Below, piece after piece: positions 43,101 through 51,590 of a DNA stretch of 64,000 bases (within the stretch, counting starts at the first letter, position 1; each line of letters starts with the position of its first letter). The stretch covers positions 11,286,638-11,350,637 of the forward strand of contig JAZAYU010000006.1 of assembly GCA_038501625.1 (NCBI GenBank), given 5' to 3'. The position numbers and the translations under genes were made by a program. This stretch comes from Corbicula japonica. Lineage: Eukaryota > Mollusca > Bivalvia > Venerida > Cyrenidae. The notes below the pieces were generated by a model, which worked only from the letters and a program-made list of their open reading frames with translations, had not been told where the DNA came from and ran no database searches.

Positions 43101-46100
43101 GTTATTCAAACGGTTGGTTTCAAATGGTGGGGTATAAAGTTGGCCTCGAAATTGAACTTCATTAGAAATCCGCTTTGACTACATCTGGGACATGGAAAGA
43201 GTGGTCTTAATAGTGGCAGTTCGGTCTTTTTTAACGGGTTTAACGGGATGAAAAATAGTACAAACAGTATAAAACTGTAAATTAGGGCTGTAAATTAATG
43301 TTCTCAACGGCGAGTTGGTCTTTTCATATAGGGGTAGGGTGGGTGGTGGAGGTGAGAAGAGATCTTAGGTGTTCTATTGTATTTTGCTGTGCTGTAAGCA
43401 TTTTCATTAATTTGCTGTTTTATTCTCGGAATAGTTGATCTGGCAACAATCGATCCTACTTCGGAAGAGACGGAGAGAGAAAGTAGCAAGATGGTTGGTA
43501 CACTTGTTGAAGCTTATAAGACAAGCCAGAAAGAATTATCCGGAAGTAGTTCTAGTCAGAAGGAAAGGGAAGAAAAGAATAAAGAACAGTGGCCGGTATT
43601 AGCAATGTTCCGGAACCTGGAACATCAGCCGGGACCGCTTAGACAGTTCTGGATCTTATACAGGTACACATTTATGGATAAACTGCTGTTTAAGGACGTC
43701 TGCAAGCATATTTTTACCATTTGAGACATTCTCTGCCACTATAAAAAGTGTAGCTGTGCTGAAAAGAAGTTCACTACGCTAGATGCAAAAATGTCGAACG
43801 GGATACAGCTGGGGTGTTGTTCGGATGTTTCTGTAGGTAAGACCGAATCCTCCTGCAATAGTTGTTTTTTACAAACTGAATTTTAATTTAAAGTGACCAG
43901 TACCTTTTAATTGCTGATGATTGAATTACTGAATACTTACTGTTTAATACTTTATGATATTATTTCTACATTTTGCAGACGCTCAACGAGAAATATAGTC
44001 GAAGATTATGGTTACCTGGCAACCCAGTTCATTCAAGCTGTCGCGATGTCGGTTGTTGTTGGACTTGTATATTTCGGTCTGGGTATGGACCAGTCCTCGG
44101 TTAGAGACAGATTTGGGATGATGTACATTCTTGGTGCCTTATATCCATATATGGTGGTTCTAGATCTCATTGGGATTTGTAAGCACTTTCTTCATTCTCT
44201 CATATCTGTACGACACTTAATTAAAAAACTGTACGAGAATCTCGTATTGTTATATATGTAGGTCTTTGATAAACGGAAATGTGTCCTTCATATAAGATTA
44301 ACGACAAACGATTGAAAACCAAACTGAATTAAACGATTATAGACTCGTGTATTTTTATAATGTCACAGTGATCAACATTTCAAGTTGCCTAGTTTTGAAG
44401 CACTTACAGAAGTGTAAATTAAATTTTAAAATCTGTCGGAAAGTTTTTTGTTCGTTAAATTTTGATAAAACACGATCACTAAGAATATTATCTAAATAAT
44501 GCCTGTTTATACTACATGTAGTTATTTAAGAGAGAGAAAAAAGCTGATTACAGATGACAGATTACGTCGCCCTATACAATAGTGTTACTGATGCTGTAAA
44601 GATATTCAACATATTCTCTTGTTTCAGATCACAAAGAAAGGTCATTTTTGTATTTTGAACTCGAAGACCGACTGTACGGGGTTATACCATATTCATTTGC
44701 TAAGGTATATTTCCCATTAATACAACATCACGGTGCCCAATGTCACAAAAGTAAAACTGGAGACCAGTCTCAAATCTCAAGTATCTGAAATATAGAGAGG
44801 TCTCCATTTCAGCCAAACAGATGCTTGAGATTGGAGACTTGTCTCCAATCTCAATTTTATAATCTTGGTCCTGTGATTAAGGTTACTCGACTTTTTCCAA
44901 AACTACCACAGATTTGCAAAGTGGCACTCTTGGGCAAAGAAAAATGGCCAGAAATCAGGCTCTTCACCAACGCGTTCTCTCAGCATTTTAAACCGAAAGT
45001 ACTCACCCCCAAAATGTATACAAATATTCAACCCAAAATAAGGAAAGTACCAACTTCATTAAAGTGCCACAAATCACATTTCAAATGTGTTTAAAAAATC
45101 ATGTTTATATTAAAGTATGTTATTAAAGTCATTTTACATTTTTGAAAAAAAAACTTTTTTAATTCTCTATAGTTTTGGCTAATGAATCTTTGAAAATAAA
45201 GTAAGCCCCGAATCGTCCCTAGACAAAATTGTCCAATGCGCGACAGGCTTTTCTATTTACTGTCCTCTGACCTTAAGCATTATATACTACATAAAATTTG
45301 ATAGGGATCGCTTTCTGTTTATCCCGAATTATTGCCCCTTCCAAGTTTTTTTAACCGCTGGTCTGCTTCAACAGTTTGTCGGCTCATTCCTTTTTTTGGC
45401 ACAAAGCTGACGTCAAATGAACAAATTTTCAGAATCATAGCAAACATTTTATCGTTTCCACCTTATGAAAGGAATAAACACAAAGCGGCATTACTTTAAT
45501 TTAACCCACTCTTGTATGAAATATTACATGTATTTGGAACTATAGGCACAAATTTGCAGCATTAGTTCGGGCTAATAAAATTTTAAAGTACTAAAATAAA
45601 TTTGTTCCGCGCGACTAAAAGCGAAAGTAGGATTTCCGAAACGTCACAGAAATCGAGATCGCGCTTTCTCTTCGTCAAAAATCGGTGCTAAATATAGGCC
45701 TACATCCACTATATTTAGCTTCTTAAAAGTTAGATAACGATAATTTAACAATATCATTGAAAATCCCGTCTATAAGAAAGAATTCGATCGGACCTTTTGT
45801 GTTCTGTTAGAGAGTTTATATATTGGAGTCTGTATGGACAAATATGATTTTTCAATAACTTATATTCTTACTTAAGTTTAGGGCTGGGGCTTTAAGTGAT
45901 CCTCATCAAATTTAGAGTAGTATATATTTGAAAGAACAATTACAGTGTTTTGACGTTATGACTGAATTGCAACGGCAGGTGCACTTCGGTATCATTAAAT
46001 TTCCCGGAATCAAATTTAACGCAAAAGACATCAGCCACATTTCGAGCGGTTTTCACTTCGCGCATTTTGTAATATTCTATATAAAGTTTGATATTCCGTG

Positions 46101-47691
46101 CTTTAATTTCGCTTGGATTTGATTTCGCGCAATTTTTTAGCGCATAATACGGGAAAATGAAACCCTCGCGAAATATAATGATACCACAGTATATGCGATG
46201 TATATGAGACATAAATCGTTTTCTAAAACGGATGTTATACATATGTATTGTAGGTTATTTGTTGTTGTTTTTTGTAAAATGTCAATTTTATTTCACTCGG
46301 AAAAAGTGAAAAATAGTTTTAGTGTTCACATGTAAAATAAATTCGATATTTCACAGAAACAAACAAATGTTTTCGTTATTTTATGTTTCTGTCATACAAA
46401 TCTTATAAAAATGGAAAGGGAGGTAAACAGTTGAAAACAAGGAAACTAAAAAAAGTAGGCCACGGTTTCAAAACAGTGAAAATAACAATTTGACTTCACT
46501 GAGAAAATAATTTTTTTTTAAATGTGAGCGTGTATCTGTGTCTTTCCTCATATTGCTTTTTTCTCTATCTTTTTCAGATATTTAGCGAGTTACCATTCCA
46601 TACATTCTTTGTTGCTGTCTACACTGTACCGGTGTATTTTATAGCAGAACTCAAAATGAACGTTGAAGACTTCCTCACTGTGTTCGCCATTTTATTCTTG
46701 CTCGTGTACTGCAGCCGAACACTGGCCATGTTTTCAGCTTCGGTGATGCCAACATTTCAACTTGGTTGCTTCTTTGCACAGACTTTCTTCTCGATGTATA
46801 TTATGTCGGCAGGTTTTTTCATTAATCTCGACAACATCTTTGATGGTAAGTTCCGCAAACATCATTTGAAATTCGCGGTAAGATAGACTCGTTCACAGTT
46901 TGCAAGACGTACGTTGTGAAGCTCTTAAATTGCTCTTAGTAACTGTGCAGATTTGTTAAATCAGTGGAACAAATTATAAATTTCGTACACGTATCTTTAG
47001 ACTTTTTATCTGCAACTACTATTCGCAAGAAGAAAGTGCTGTGAGAAAATAAACATTACATAATAGACATTACTGCTACGTATAAAATGGTGATCGCTCC
47101 AACGGTGTGAGTTACAGTTGCTTTGTTAACCATAACTTTGTTGTTGTTGTTGTTGTTGTTTGTAAGATTAACCGGTTATGTGTTGATTTTATTCGAATTT
47201 GAAAAAATGTTGTTTTTAGCCAATTTCTCTATCACACTAAATCGATAGTATTTCTGTTAAAGAAGCAACATCGTAAATGCTGTTTGTTTCCGGTGACCAG
47301 ACTACGTTTTTAGCTGTACTGTTTATTTTCTGCATATTTTGGAAAGTTGCATTTTATTTTTTCTTTATGTAATGTCTAAGGATCATATTACCTTATTATT
47401 TATGTACTTTTGCATTACCTTTCAGGTTTAAAATGGGTGTCTTCTGTTTCCTATCTCAAATGGGGATTTCAGGCTTTGTGCAAAGTACAAATTGTAGGTT
47501 TGGACTTTAAATGTGATGATGCCATGCCAGGCACCTGCATCAAGAATGGGACAATGGCTCTGGAAAGCTACTCCTTACAAGGGGACTCGGTCTGGGAGGC
47601 GTGCGTCGTCATGGGATCATCGTGCATCATCTATCTTACAATGTTTTTCATCGGTATGCGATTCGTACCACAAAAACCTCATGAAATGTGA
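28056..47691 (+). CDS. ABCG8: ABCG8-like half ABC transporter (12 coding exons)
   Basis: Twelve exons join in phase to 2229 nt, a predicted 742-residue protein (human ABCG8 673). The nucleotide-binding domain comes first: Walker A GNSGSGKTT (exons 3/4), Q-loop AYVRQDD, signature VSGGERRR (exon 5), Walker B ILFLDEP and HQPR (exon 6). Six membrane spans follow in exons 9-12. ABCG8 hallmarks include FELEDRLYG then PYSFAK (exon 10) and FFINLDNIF (exon 11). Its expected partner is ABCG5, transcribed divergently, and the pair would form a sterol exporter. Walker A is canonical here, whereas I recall human ABCG8 having a degenerate GSSGCGRAS. The N-terminus is about 60 residues longer than human. 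The ATG at 28056 (context CACAATGG) is a choice; the exon opens upstream after a TTTTTTCCAG acceptor at 28003. Confidence 0.92.
28893..29012. mobile_element. Palindromic MITE, family 1 (right end lost)
   Basis: It runs from GGGCTGGAGGTTATAAAACT through ATTGGCTGAAATGGCG. The right arm ends at ACTGGTCTCC, then TTGGGTCC. Confidence 0.85.
31067..31822. mobile_element. TTAA-flanked hairpin element, GGGCTTACC family (756 bp)
   Basis: TTAA at 31063-31066 and 31823-31826. The left end is GGGCTTACCACACTCC and the right end GGAGTGTGGTAAGCCC. Arms pair over more than 150 bp, including ATCGATAAAAAGAAAATTAT against ATAATTTTCTTTTTATCGAT. The left arm carries a poly-C run (31092-31117) absent from the right. 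A shorter relative lies at 60879-61135. Confidence 0.9.
32605..33155. repeat. Degenerate 32-bp tandem array
   Basis: Units like ACTCTAGCTTAGCCTATGTA plus AATAAACAGTGG recur. The spacing is 32 bp at 32991 and 33023 and irregular elsewhere, with roughly 15-17 diverged copies. It lies in ABCG8 intron 1. Confidence 0.85.
33319..33460. mobile_element. Palindromic MITE, family 1 (full)
   Basis: It runs from TGCCCAAGAGCATAAAACTA to AGTTTTATGAACTTGTGCCC, with centre GGCGACTGGTCGC. Confidence 0.92.
34956..35102 (+). CDS. ABCG8: ABCG8 exon 2
   Basis: 147 bp encoding [20 protein letters not shown], then a [15 protein letters not shown] stretch. Acceptor TATTTCAG, donor G/GTATGA. Both phases match the neighbours. 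It matches the variable N-terminal region. Confidence 0.8.
35175..35495. repeat. Two-copy tandem duplication, about 160 bp
   Basis: AATGAGGTAGAGTAATGCGT and AATGAGGTAGAGTAATACAT head two diverged copies, each with TTTAAAGTTT and GGTTTCTGA further on. It lies in ABCG8 intron 2. The rest of that intron (35496-37084) shows nothing recognisable. Confidence 0.7.
37085..37411 (+). CDS. ABCG8: ABCG8 exon 3
   Basis: 327 bp encoding [12 protein letters not shown] at the start, [28 protein letters not shown], and [13 protein letters not shown], the first half of Walker A. Acceptor TTAAG, donor G/GTATGG. Confidence 0.92.
38150..38388 (+). CDS. ABCG8: ABCG8 exon 4 (Walker A, Q-loop)
   Basis: 239 bp encoding [14 protein letters not shown], then [20 protein letters not shown]. 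It corresponds to ABCG5 exons 2 plus 3 (233 bp), joined with no intron between. Donor CGA/GTAAGT. Confidence 0.94.
38560..39362 (+). mobile_element. 5'-truncated LINE 3' end with TATC tail
   Basis: A 170-codon plus-strand frame (38606-39118) encodes [16 protein letters not shown], then a CPFC...H...C knuckle and YADLRKDL. This C-terminal pattern occurs after the RT in many non-LTR elements. About 230 bp of 3' UTR follows and ends in (TATC)n at 39343-39362, a typical LINE tail. It lies in ABCG8 intron 4 in the sense orientation, and the frame is intact. Confidence 0.75.
39526..39658 (+). CDS. ABCG8: ABCG8 exon 5 (ABC signature)
   Basis: 133 bp encoding [34 protein letters not shown]. Acceptor TTTAG, donor A/GTAAGT. 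Same length and phase as ABCG5 exon 4. Confidence 0.95.
40282..40428. mobile_element. Palindromic MITE, family 1 (full, near-perfect)
   Basis: It runs from GGGCTGAAGTTTTTAAAGCT to GTTTTAAAACCTTGGGC in ABCG8 intron 5, and is bracketed by ACA on both sides. Confidence 0.94.
40872..41056. mobile_element. piggyBac-like MITE, CCCTT/AAAGG family (decayed)
   Basis: TTAA at 40868-40871 precedes CCCTTACTCAATTGG. The interior has GTCTGAACTGGAACTATACT. The right end is ATAACGGG without an intact TTAA. Confidence 0.6.
41346..41469 (+). CDS. ABCG8: ABCG8 exon 6 (Walker B, H-loop)
   Basis: 124 bp encoding [20 protein letters not shown], then LLSIHQP. The acceptor is TTTAAG, with a short pyrimidine tract. 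The donor AG/GTTGGT is weaker than the others. Confidence 0.94.
42287..42526. mobile_element. piggyBac-like MITE, CCCTT/AAAGG family (type copy, 240 bp)
   Basis: Intact TTAA at 42283-42286 and 42527-42530. The ends are CCCTTAACTCCATTGATA and TATCTATGAAGTAAAGGG. The interior has AGATCAGCCGCCACGTCTTT facing an inverted CAAATGTGCCGGCTGATCTG. It lies 41 bp before ABCG8 exon 7. Confidence 0.9.
42568..42713 (+). CDS. ABCG8: ABCG8 exon 7
   Basis: 146 bp encoding [20 protein letters not shown], then [14 protein letters not shown]. Acceptor ATCCAG, donor G/GTAACG. Confidence 0.94.
42785..43002. mobile_element. piggyBac-like MITE, CCCTT/AAAGG family
   Basis: TTAA at 42781-42784 precedes CTCTTACACCATATGCC. 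The right end AGGAGTTAAGGG is followed by TTGA. Inside are GCGACCAGTGTAGATAC and its near repeat 107 bp on. Confidence 0.75.
43435..43663 (+). CDS. ABCG8: ABCG8 exon 8 (linker)
   Basis: 229 bp encoding [18 protein letters not shown], a charged [16 protein letters not shown] linker, and [10 protein letters not shown]. Acceptor GAATAG, donor AG/GTACAC. Confidence 0.9.
43979..44178 (+). CDS. ABCG8: ABCG8 exon 9 (TM1-TM2)
   Basis: 200 bp encoding [39 protein letters not shown], and [13 protein letters not shown]. Acceptor TTTTGCAG, donor T/GTAAGC. Same length and phase as ABCG5 exon 8. Confidence 0.93.
44628..44704 (+). CDS. ABCG8: ABCG8 exon 10
   Basis: 77 bp encoding [17 protein letters not shown], then VIPYSFAK. 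Acceptor GTTTCAG, donor AAG/GTATAT. The ELED.LY motif is characteristic of ABCG8. Confidence 0.93.
44733..44871. mobile_element. Palindromic MITE, family 1
   Basis: It runs from GTGCCCAATGTCACAAAAGT to CAATTTTATAATCTTGGTCC, only 28 bp past the exon 10 donor. Confidence 0.9.
44872..46577. other. ABCG8 intron 10, no gene recognised
   Basis: The 89- and 64-codon frames here have no family resemblance. Around 45950-46200 there is sequence with TTTCGCG and AATGATACCACA pieces. Similar pieces recur near 54490-54655, suggesting an old dispersed repeat. Confidence 0.45.
46578..46845 (+). CDS. ABCG8: ABCG8 exon 11 (TM3-TM5)
   Basis: 268 bp encoding [39 protein letters not shown], then [12 protein letters not shown]. 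Acceptor TTTTCAG, donor G/GTAAGT. Confidence 0.94.
47139..47161. repeat. (GTT)n microsatellite
   Basis: Seven uninterrupted TTG/GTT units in ABCG8 intron 11, which otherwise shows nothing recognisable. Confidence 0.9.
47426..47691 (+). CDS. ABCG8: ABCG8 exon 12 (last loop, TM6, stop)
   Basis: 266 bp encoding [20 protein letters not shown], a loop with two cysteines and an NGT glycosylation site, a hydrophobic span, and the end [12 protein letters not shown] with TGA. The closing F..QKP matches the ABCG8 C-terminus. Confidence 0.94.
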
Positions 47692-47937
47692 ACAACTTTG
47701 TTATAAATGTAATAATGACAAAAGTGATTGTACTTTTCAAATGGGATGGGCGTCTCACGGGAAAAGGTACCTTCCAACAGTTGACGACTTTACTTGAAAT
47801 TACATAAAGTTGAGCAGACGACATTGCTTAGTATACATTTCGCACTAAAAAACATTATATTGTAAAATGTGTAAGAAAATCTCCAATTACTTACGAGAAA
47901 ATAATATATAATTTTAAATCTTTCCAAATATAGTAAA

Positions 47938-47943
47938 ATTAAA
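47938..47943 (+). other. Candidate poly(A) signal of ABCG8
   Basis: ATTAAA about 250 nt past the stop. It is a common variant hexamer, but by itself weak evidence in AT-rich sequence. Confidence 0.25.
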
Positions 47944-48855
47944 ATGTCAAAAGTATGACCGAAGATACCTTTTCCTGCGGTGTTTCCCAAATCGTGTACG
48001 TCATTTATCAACCACTGTGTTACTTCGGTCCAACAAGAGCAATGTCGTTGCTTGCGTTTCTAGTGTGATTTCCGCAATCGGGAAAGGCTGACATGTTTGA
48101 TTTGTTTTAAGTAGGATTATGCCCTAAACATCGAATTTTCTAGTATATAAATTTGTAACCTAAAGCTCTGAAAAACTTACTACGCAGTAAAAAGAAAGGC
48201 AGTTATTAAAAGAAAGTCTGGTGCTTCAACAGTTACAGTGTGAAAACCACGGTGTCAGAAAACTGTAAATCCGGAATGTAAAAACACAAATCATTTTTAG
48301 TCTTTCACTTGTAAAAAGCTGTATTTATTTATTTTTTTTCTAGCCTTCAAAGCTGTTGTTTTTGTCATTGGATATACTGAGACTCTTTTCTTGAGAAATT
48401 GATTATTGTCATGAAACATTGTCACAGAAGCGTCCCTTTACCATGCGAGAATGGTCCTTTTCATTGAATGTTATTCATAATCATAGAATATCGTCACATG
48501 AACGTCGCTTGACATGGGATTTTGTCCTATTTTATGGGAGATTGTCACTTGTAATAGGATATTGTCTCTCCTCTTGTTAGTCAATGCAAATACCAATGCA
48601 AGTCTTTGATTTTTATTCGCCATTTACAAATATCCAGCAACATGTTTTTCATCGTTTATTTAAAAACTGTCCATTCTTAGCATGCATCGCGATGGCCATC
48701 GGATATTGTCTATTGTCGCGTGTTTCAGCGCACAAACGAATGGAATCCTTACATATAAGATGTTTTCGTAATTTTAATTACTTCACTATAGTCCGATTTT
48801 GCGGATCATTGTGCTTGTGTATTTACTATTTACAGATATCTGGAAAAATCTATCA

Positions 48856-49008
48856 GGGCCCAAGATCATCAAACTGAGATAGGAGTCCAGTCTCAAAACT
48901 CAAGCAGCTGATTTGCTGAAATGGGCCATTTCAGCTAATCATTTCAGCCAATAAAATGACTGAGTTTTGAGACTGGTCACCTGTTTAAGTTTTATGATTT
49001 CTTGGCCA
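48856..49008. mobile_element. Palindromic MITE, family 1, inside a 17-bp inverted repeat
   Basis: It runs from GGGCCCAAGATCATCAAACT to TTTATGATTTCTTGGCC. ACTATAGTCCGATTTTG before it (48785-48801) and CAAAATCGGACTATAGT after it (49126-49142) form a perfect 17-bp inverted pair. Confidence 0.88.
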
Positions 49009-49619
49009 CGGACAGTTAAATTATTTCAATCATAGCTAACAAATGTGAAGATATAAATATATCTTCTGGAGTGTCACAGCAATTCACCTTGTTAGGAATT
49101 TAACAAAGGTCACAGTTCACAAGGCCAAAATCGGACTATAGTTTATTCTAAGAATGTTCCAATGTCATTCTCCATGCGTGTAATGACCAACAGATATACT
49201 GCATTTGTCAATATCAAACATTTTCTTTTTAAGCATTTTATGTCTATAGACTGTGTCACAAGTCAATGCAAGAAAATACAAAATTCTCTTTGATTTACAT
49301 GTACTCATCACATAAATCTAATCATACAACATCAATTATTTCAACGTTATTATTTAAATGTTTCTGTACGGAGTGTCCGCAGGGAACAATTAGTGAACAT
49401 GATCTATGGGACATTGTCTCTTGTCATGAAAGTCAATGCACGAACAATGCAAATGATCATTTATCTTTTATCTTCATTTTCATTATACAAAGATCCAAAA
49501 CATGCTTTTTTTCAAAGTCCTTAACATGCCTTTGAGTATTTTCTATGAATATTTGTTTTAAAAACAAGCACTGATAATATATGTATTATGAGATTATGGG
49601 TTCGCTACATAGCGAGCTA

Positions 49620-49865
49620 TGTATCATGGTCCGCTGAGCCGAATGGCAAATCACTTGATCATATATAGAGACAGGTCAAAATCATGGTCCTAGTGAATAA
49701 ACGAGATCGTGTCCGAGAACAAGATCATAACCCGAGATACTGATCTTCAGTTTTTATCATAGTCTCACATACATATCATGGTCTAAACTATATAACAGAT
49801 CATGGTCCTCAATACATGACTAGGTGGTGCCCTAGATGTACGACAGGATCATAGTTCGAGATATG
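49620..49865. repeat. Degenerate repeats of ATCATGGTCC
   Basis: ATCATGGTCC or close variants recur about eight times (near 49625, 49682, 49706, 49725, 49758, 49777, 49799, 49848), often followed by GAG or TAC. The spacing is irregular at 19-57 bp. No gene is visible here. Confidence 0.6.
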
Positions 49866-50803
49866 TACTCCACAGCATAAGAAATTATCATGTACTCATT
49901 TTCTTTCACTGATCTAACAGGACATATATCACGTACAATAACAATACTGGACTACCTAATTCACACGATGTCGATTAATCATTTTGTTGCAATATGGACA
50001 TTTTTAAAATCATGCAGATCCAACAGTTTGCTCATTATCAGATAAAATTCACGATTGTTTATTGTGTTGACGTTTTTATCAGAGTTATTCATGTTCTTTG
50101 TATTGTTTAAGATATAAAAATAAATAAATACGATTGTTGTGGAAAGGATTTAACAATTACAGTATTTATAATATTAAGCAGATATTTCTCCTGCTATTAG
50201 TTGTGAGCGATCTTAGTCATAAATACATAAAATATACAAAAATTTTAATCATCATTTTTAGAGTCTTATTACAGTTTAGAGTAATTAACACGCGCATATA
50301 AATCCCCAAAATTCTATTTACATCCAAACACAAAAATTAAAGAACACAAATTTAGATGCCCACATGAGTTATATGATATTTACAATAATATGTCGAGTCC
50401 TTTTGTCTTACAAATGTATACAATATGAGATATTTTAAAATTGTGTGGATTGTTGTCATGGTCGCGTAAATATGTGACAAAGGAAAGTTCAACGTGTTTT
50501 GGAGCAGCCCTTGTGGATATTCACGTGATCAAAAATAATCTTTTAACTATAAACGATAACATTATCAAGAAAACTATGTTCAAGGTGGCAAGTTTATTAC
50601 ACAGCTTATAATAATTCTAAATCAGTCTTTCTCTCTTGGTCACTTTCGTGTTATTTAGAACACAACCGCCGAGGTTATCTGGTAAACTTCTCCTCTGGTC
50701 ACACTTGAAGTATAAAACTTCAATTGTTTGTTCATTAACATAGCAAATTTTAACATTATTATTATGCAGTTCATAAAAATAAATTTACAAAAATTTGAAT
50801 TAA

Positions 50804-51586
50804 GGTATGACCATCCTAATGAATACCTATATCAAGAAGAGTATCCAAGGGAGGTAACTATACTAGTAAATTAGCTTAGAGTTCTGTCATGCAAGAGGAC
50901 CAGGGTTCAAATCCCACTGGAAGCTATTTTTTTTGTAAGCCTAGAGCTTAAATAATTGGCATATTTCTTTTTTTTTTCCTGTGTAATTCTGTCATTGAAT
51001 ATAAAATTCTCATGATTTAAACTAAAATAAGCAAAATAATCAAGATAAAAGGGGTTTTCGCTATCAGAATAGTGTTTATTCAAGTCATCAATTTGAAAAT
51101 TTCTAAAACTGGACGGTAAACTTCTCTGAAATTTTGTTTAAATTTTGTTTAAGGTATATAGTTAAAAAATGGTAAATTTTTGTATATTGCACCAATCAGG
51201 ATTTTGCACAATTTTCATTAATTTAGTCTCGTGAAATATAAAAAAATGCATTTTTTAAATTTATTTGGTCAAAAAATGTCATTTTAAGATAAATTCTGTA
51301 TTTATATATTATATCTTAAATTGGTTTAGTAAAATATAACATATTTTGGATAAACTGTAAAAAATTAGGGTTGAATTTATCAATAACAAAAAATTTTGTC
51401 ACCGATTAAAGAATTTGGATACTTTCACGTTTTTTCTCACTTTTATAAATAAAAAAAGCTAAAAATCTCAAAAACTACACGGTGAAAATCATTAAAATTT
51501 TGCATACAAGTCAGTGGTATGAAGCAGTTGATGAAAAAATAATCAGATGTTGGATTCTTAATAGTGACCATTAGGATGGTCATACC
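50804..51586. mobile_element. TTAA-flanked inverted-repeat element, GGTATGACC family (783 bp)
   Basis: TTAA at 50800-50803 and 51587-51590. The ends are GGTATGACCATCCTAATG and CATTAGGATGGTCATACC, a perfect 18-bp pair. Near the left end is a tRNA-like B-box (50896-50915). No transposase frame. Confidence 0.88.
50862..50927 (+). repeat. tRNA-like B-box sequence in the TTAA element
   Basis: Contains AAATTAGCTTAGAG, an A-box-like stretch, then AGGGTTCAAATCCCACTGG, a strong B-box, and then a T-run. It could be a SINE head captured in the element or a chance likeness. Confidence 0.4.
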
Positions 51587-51590
51587 TTAA

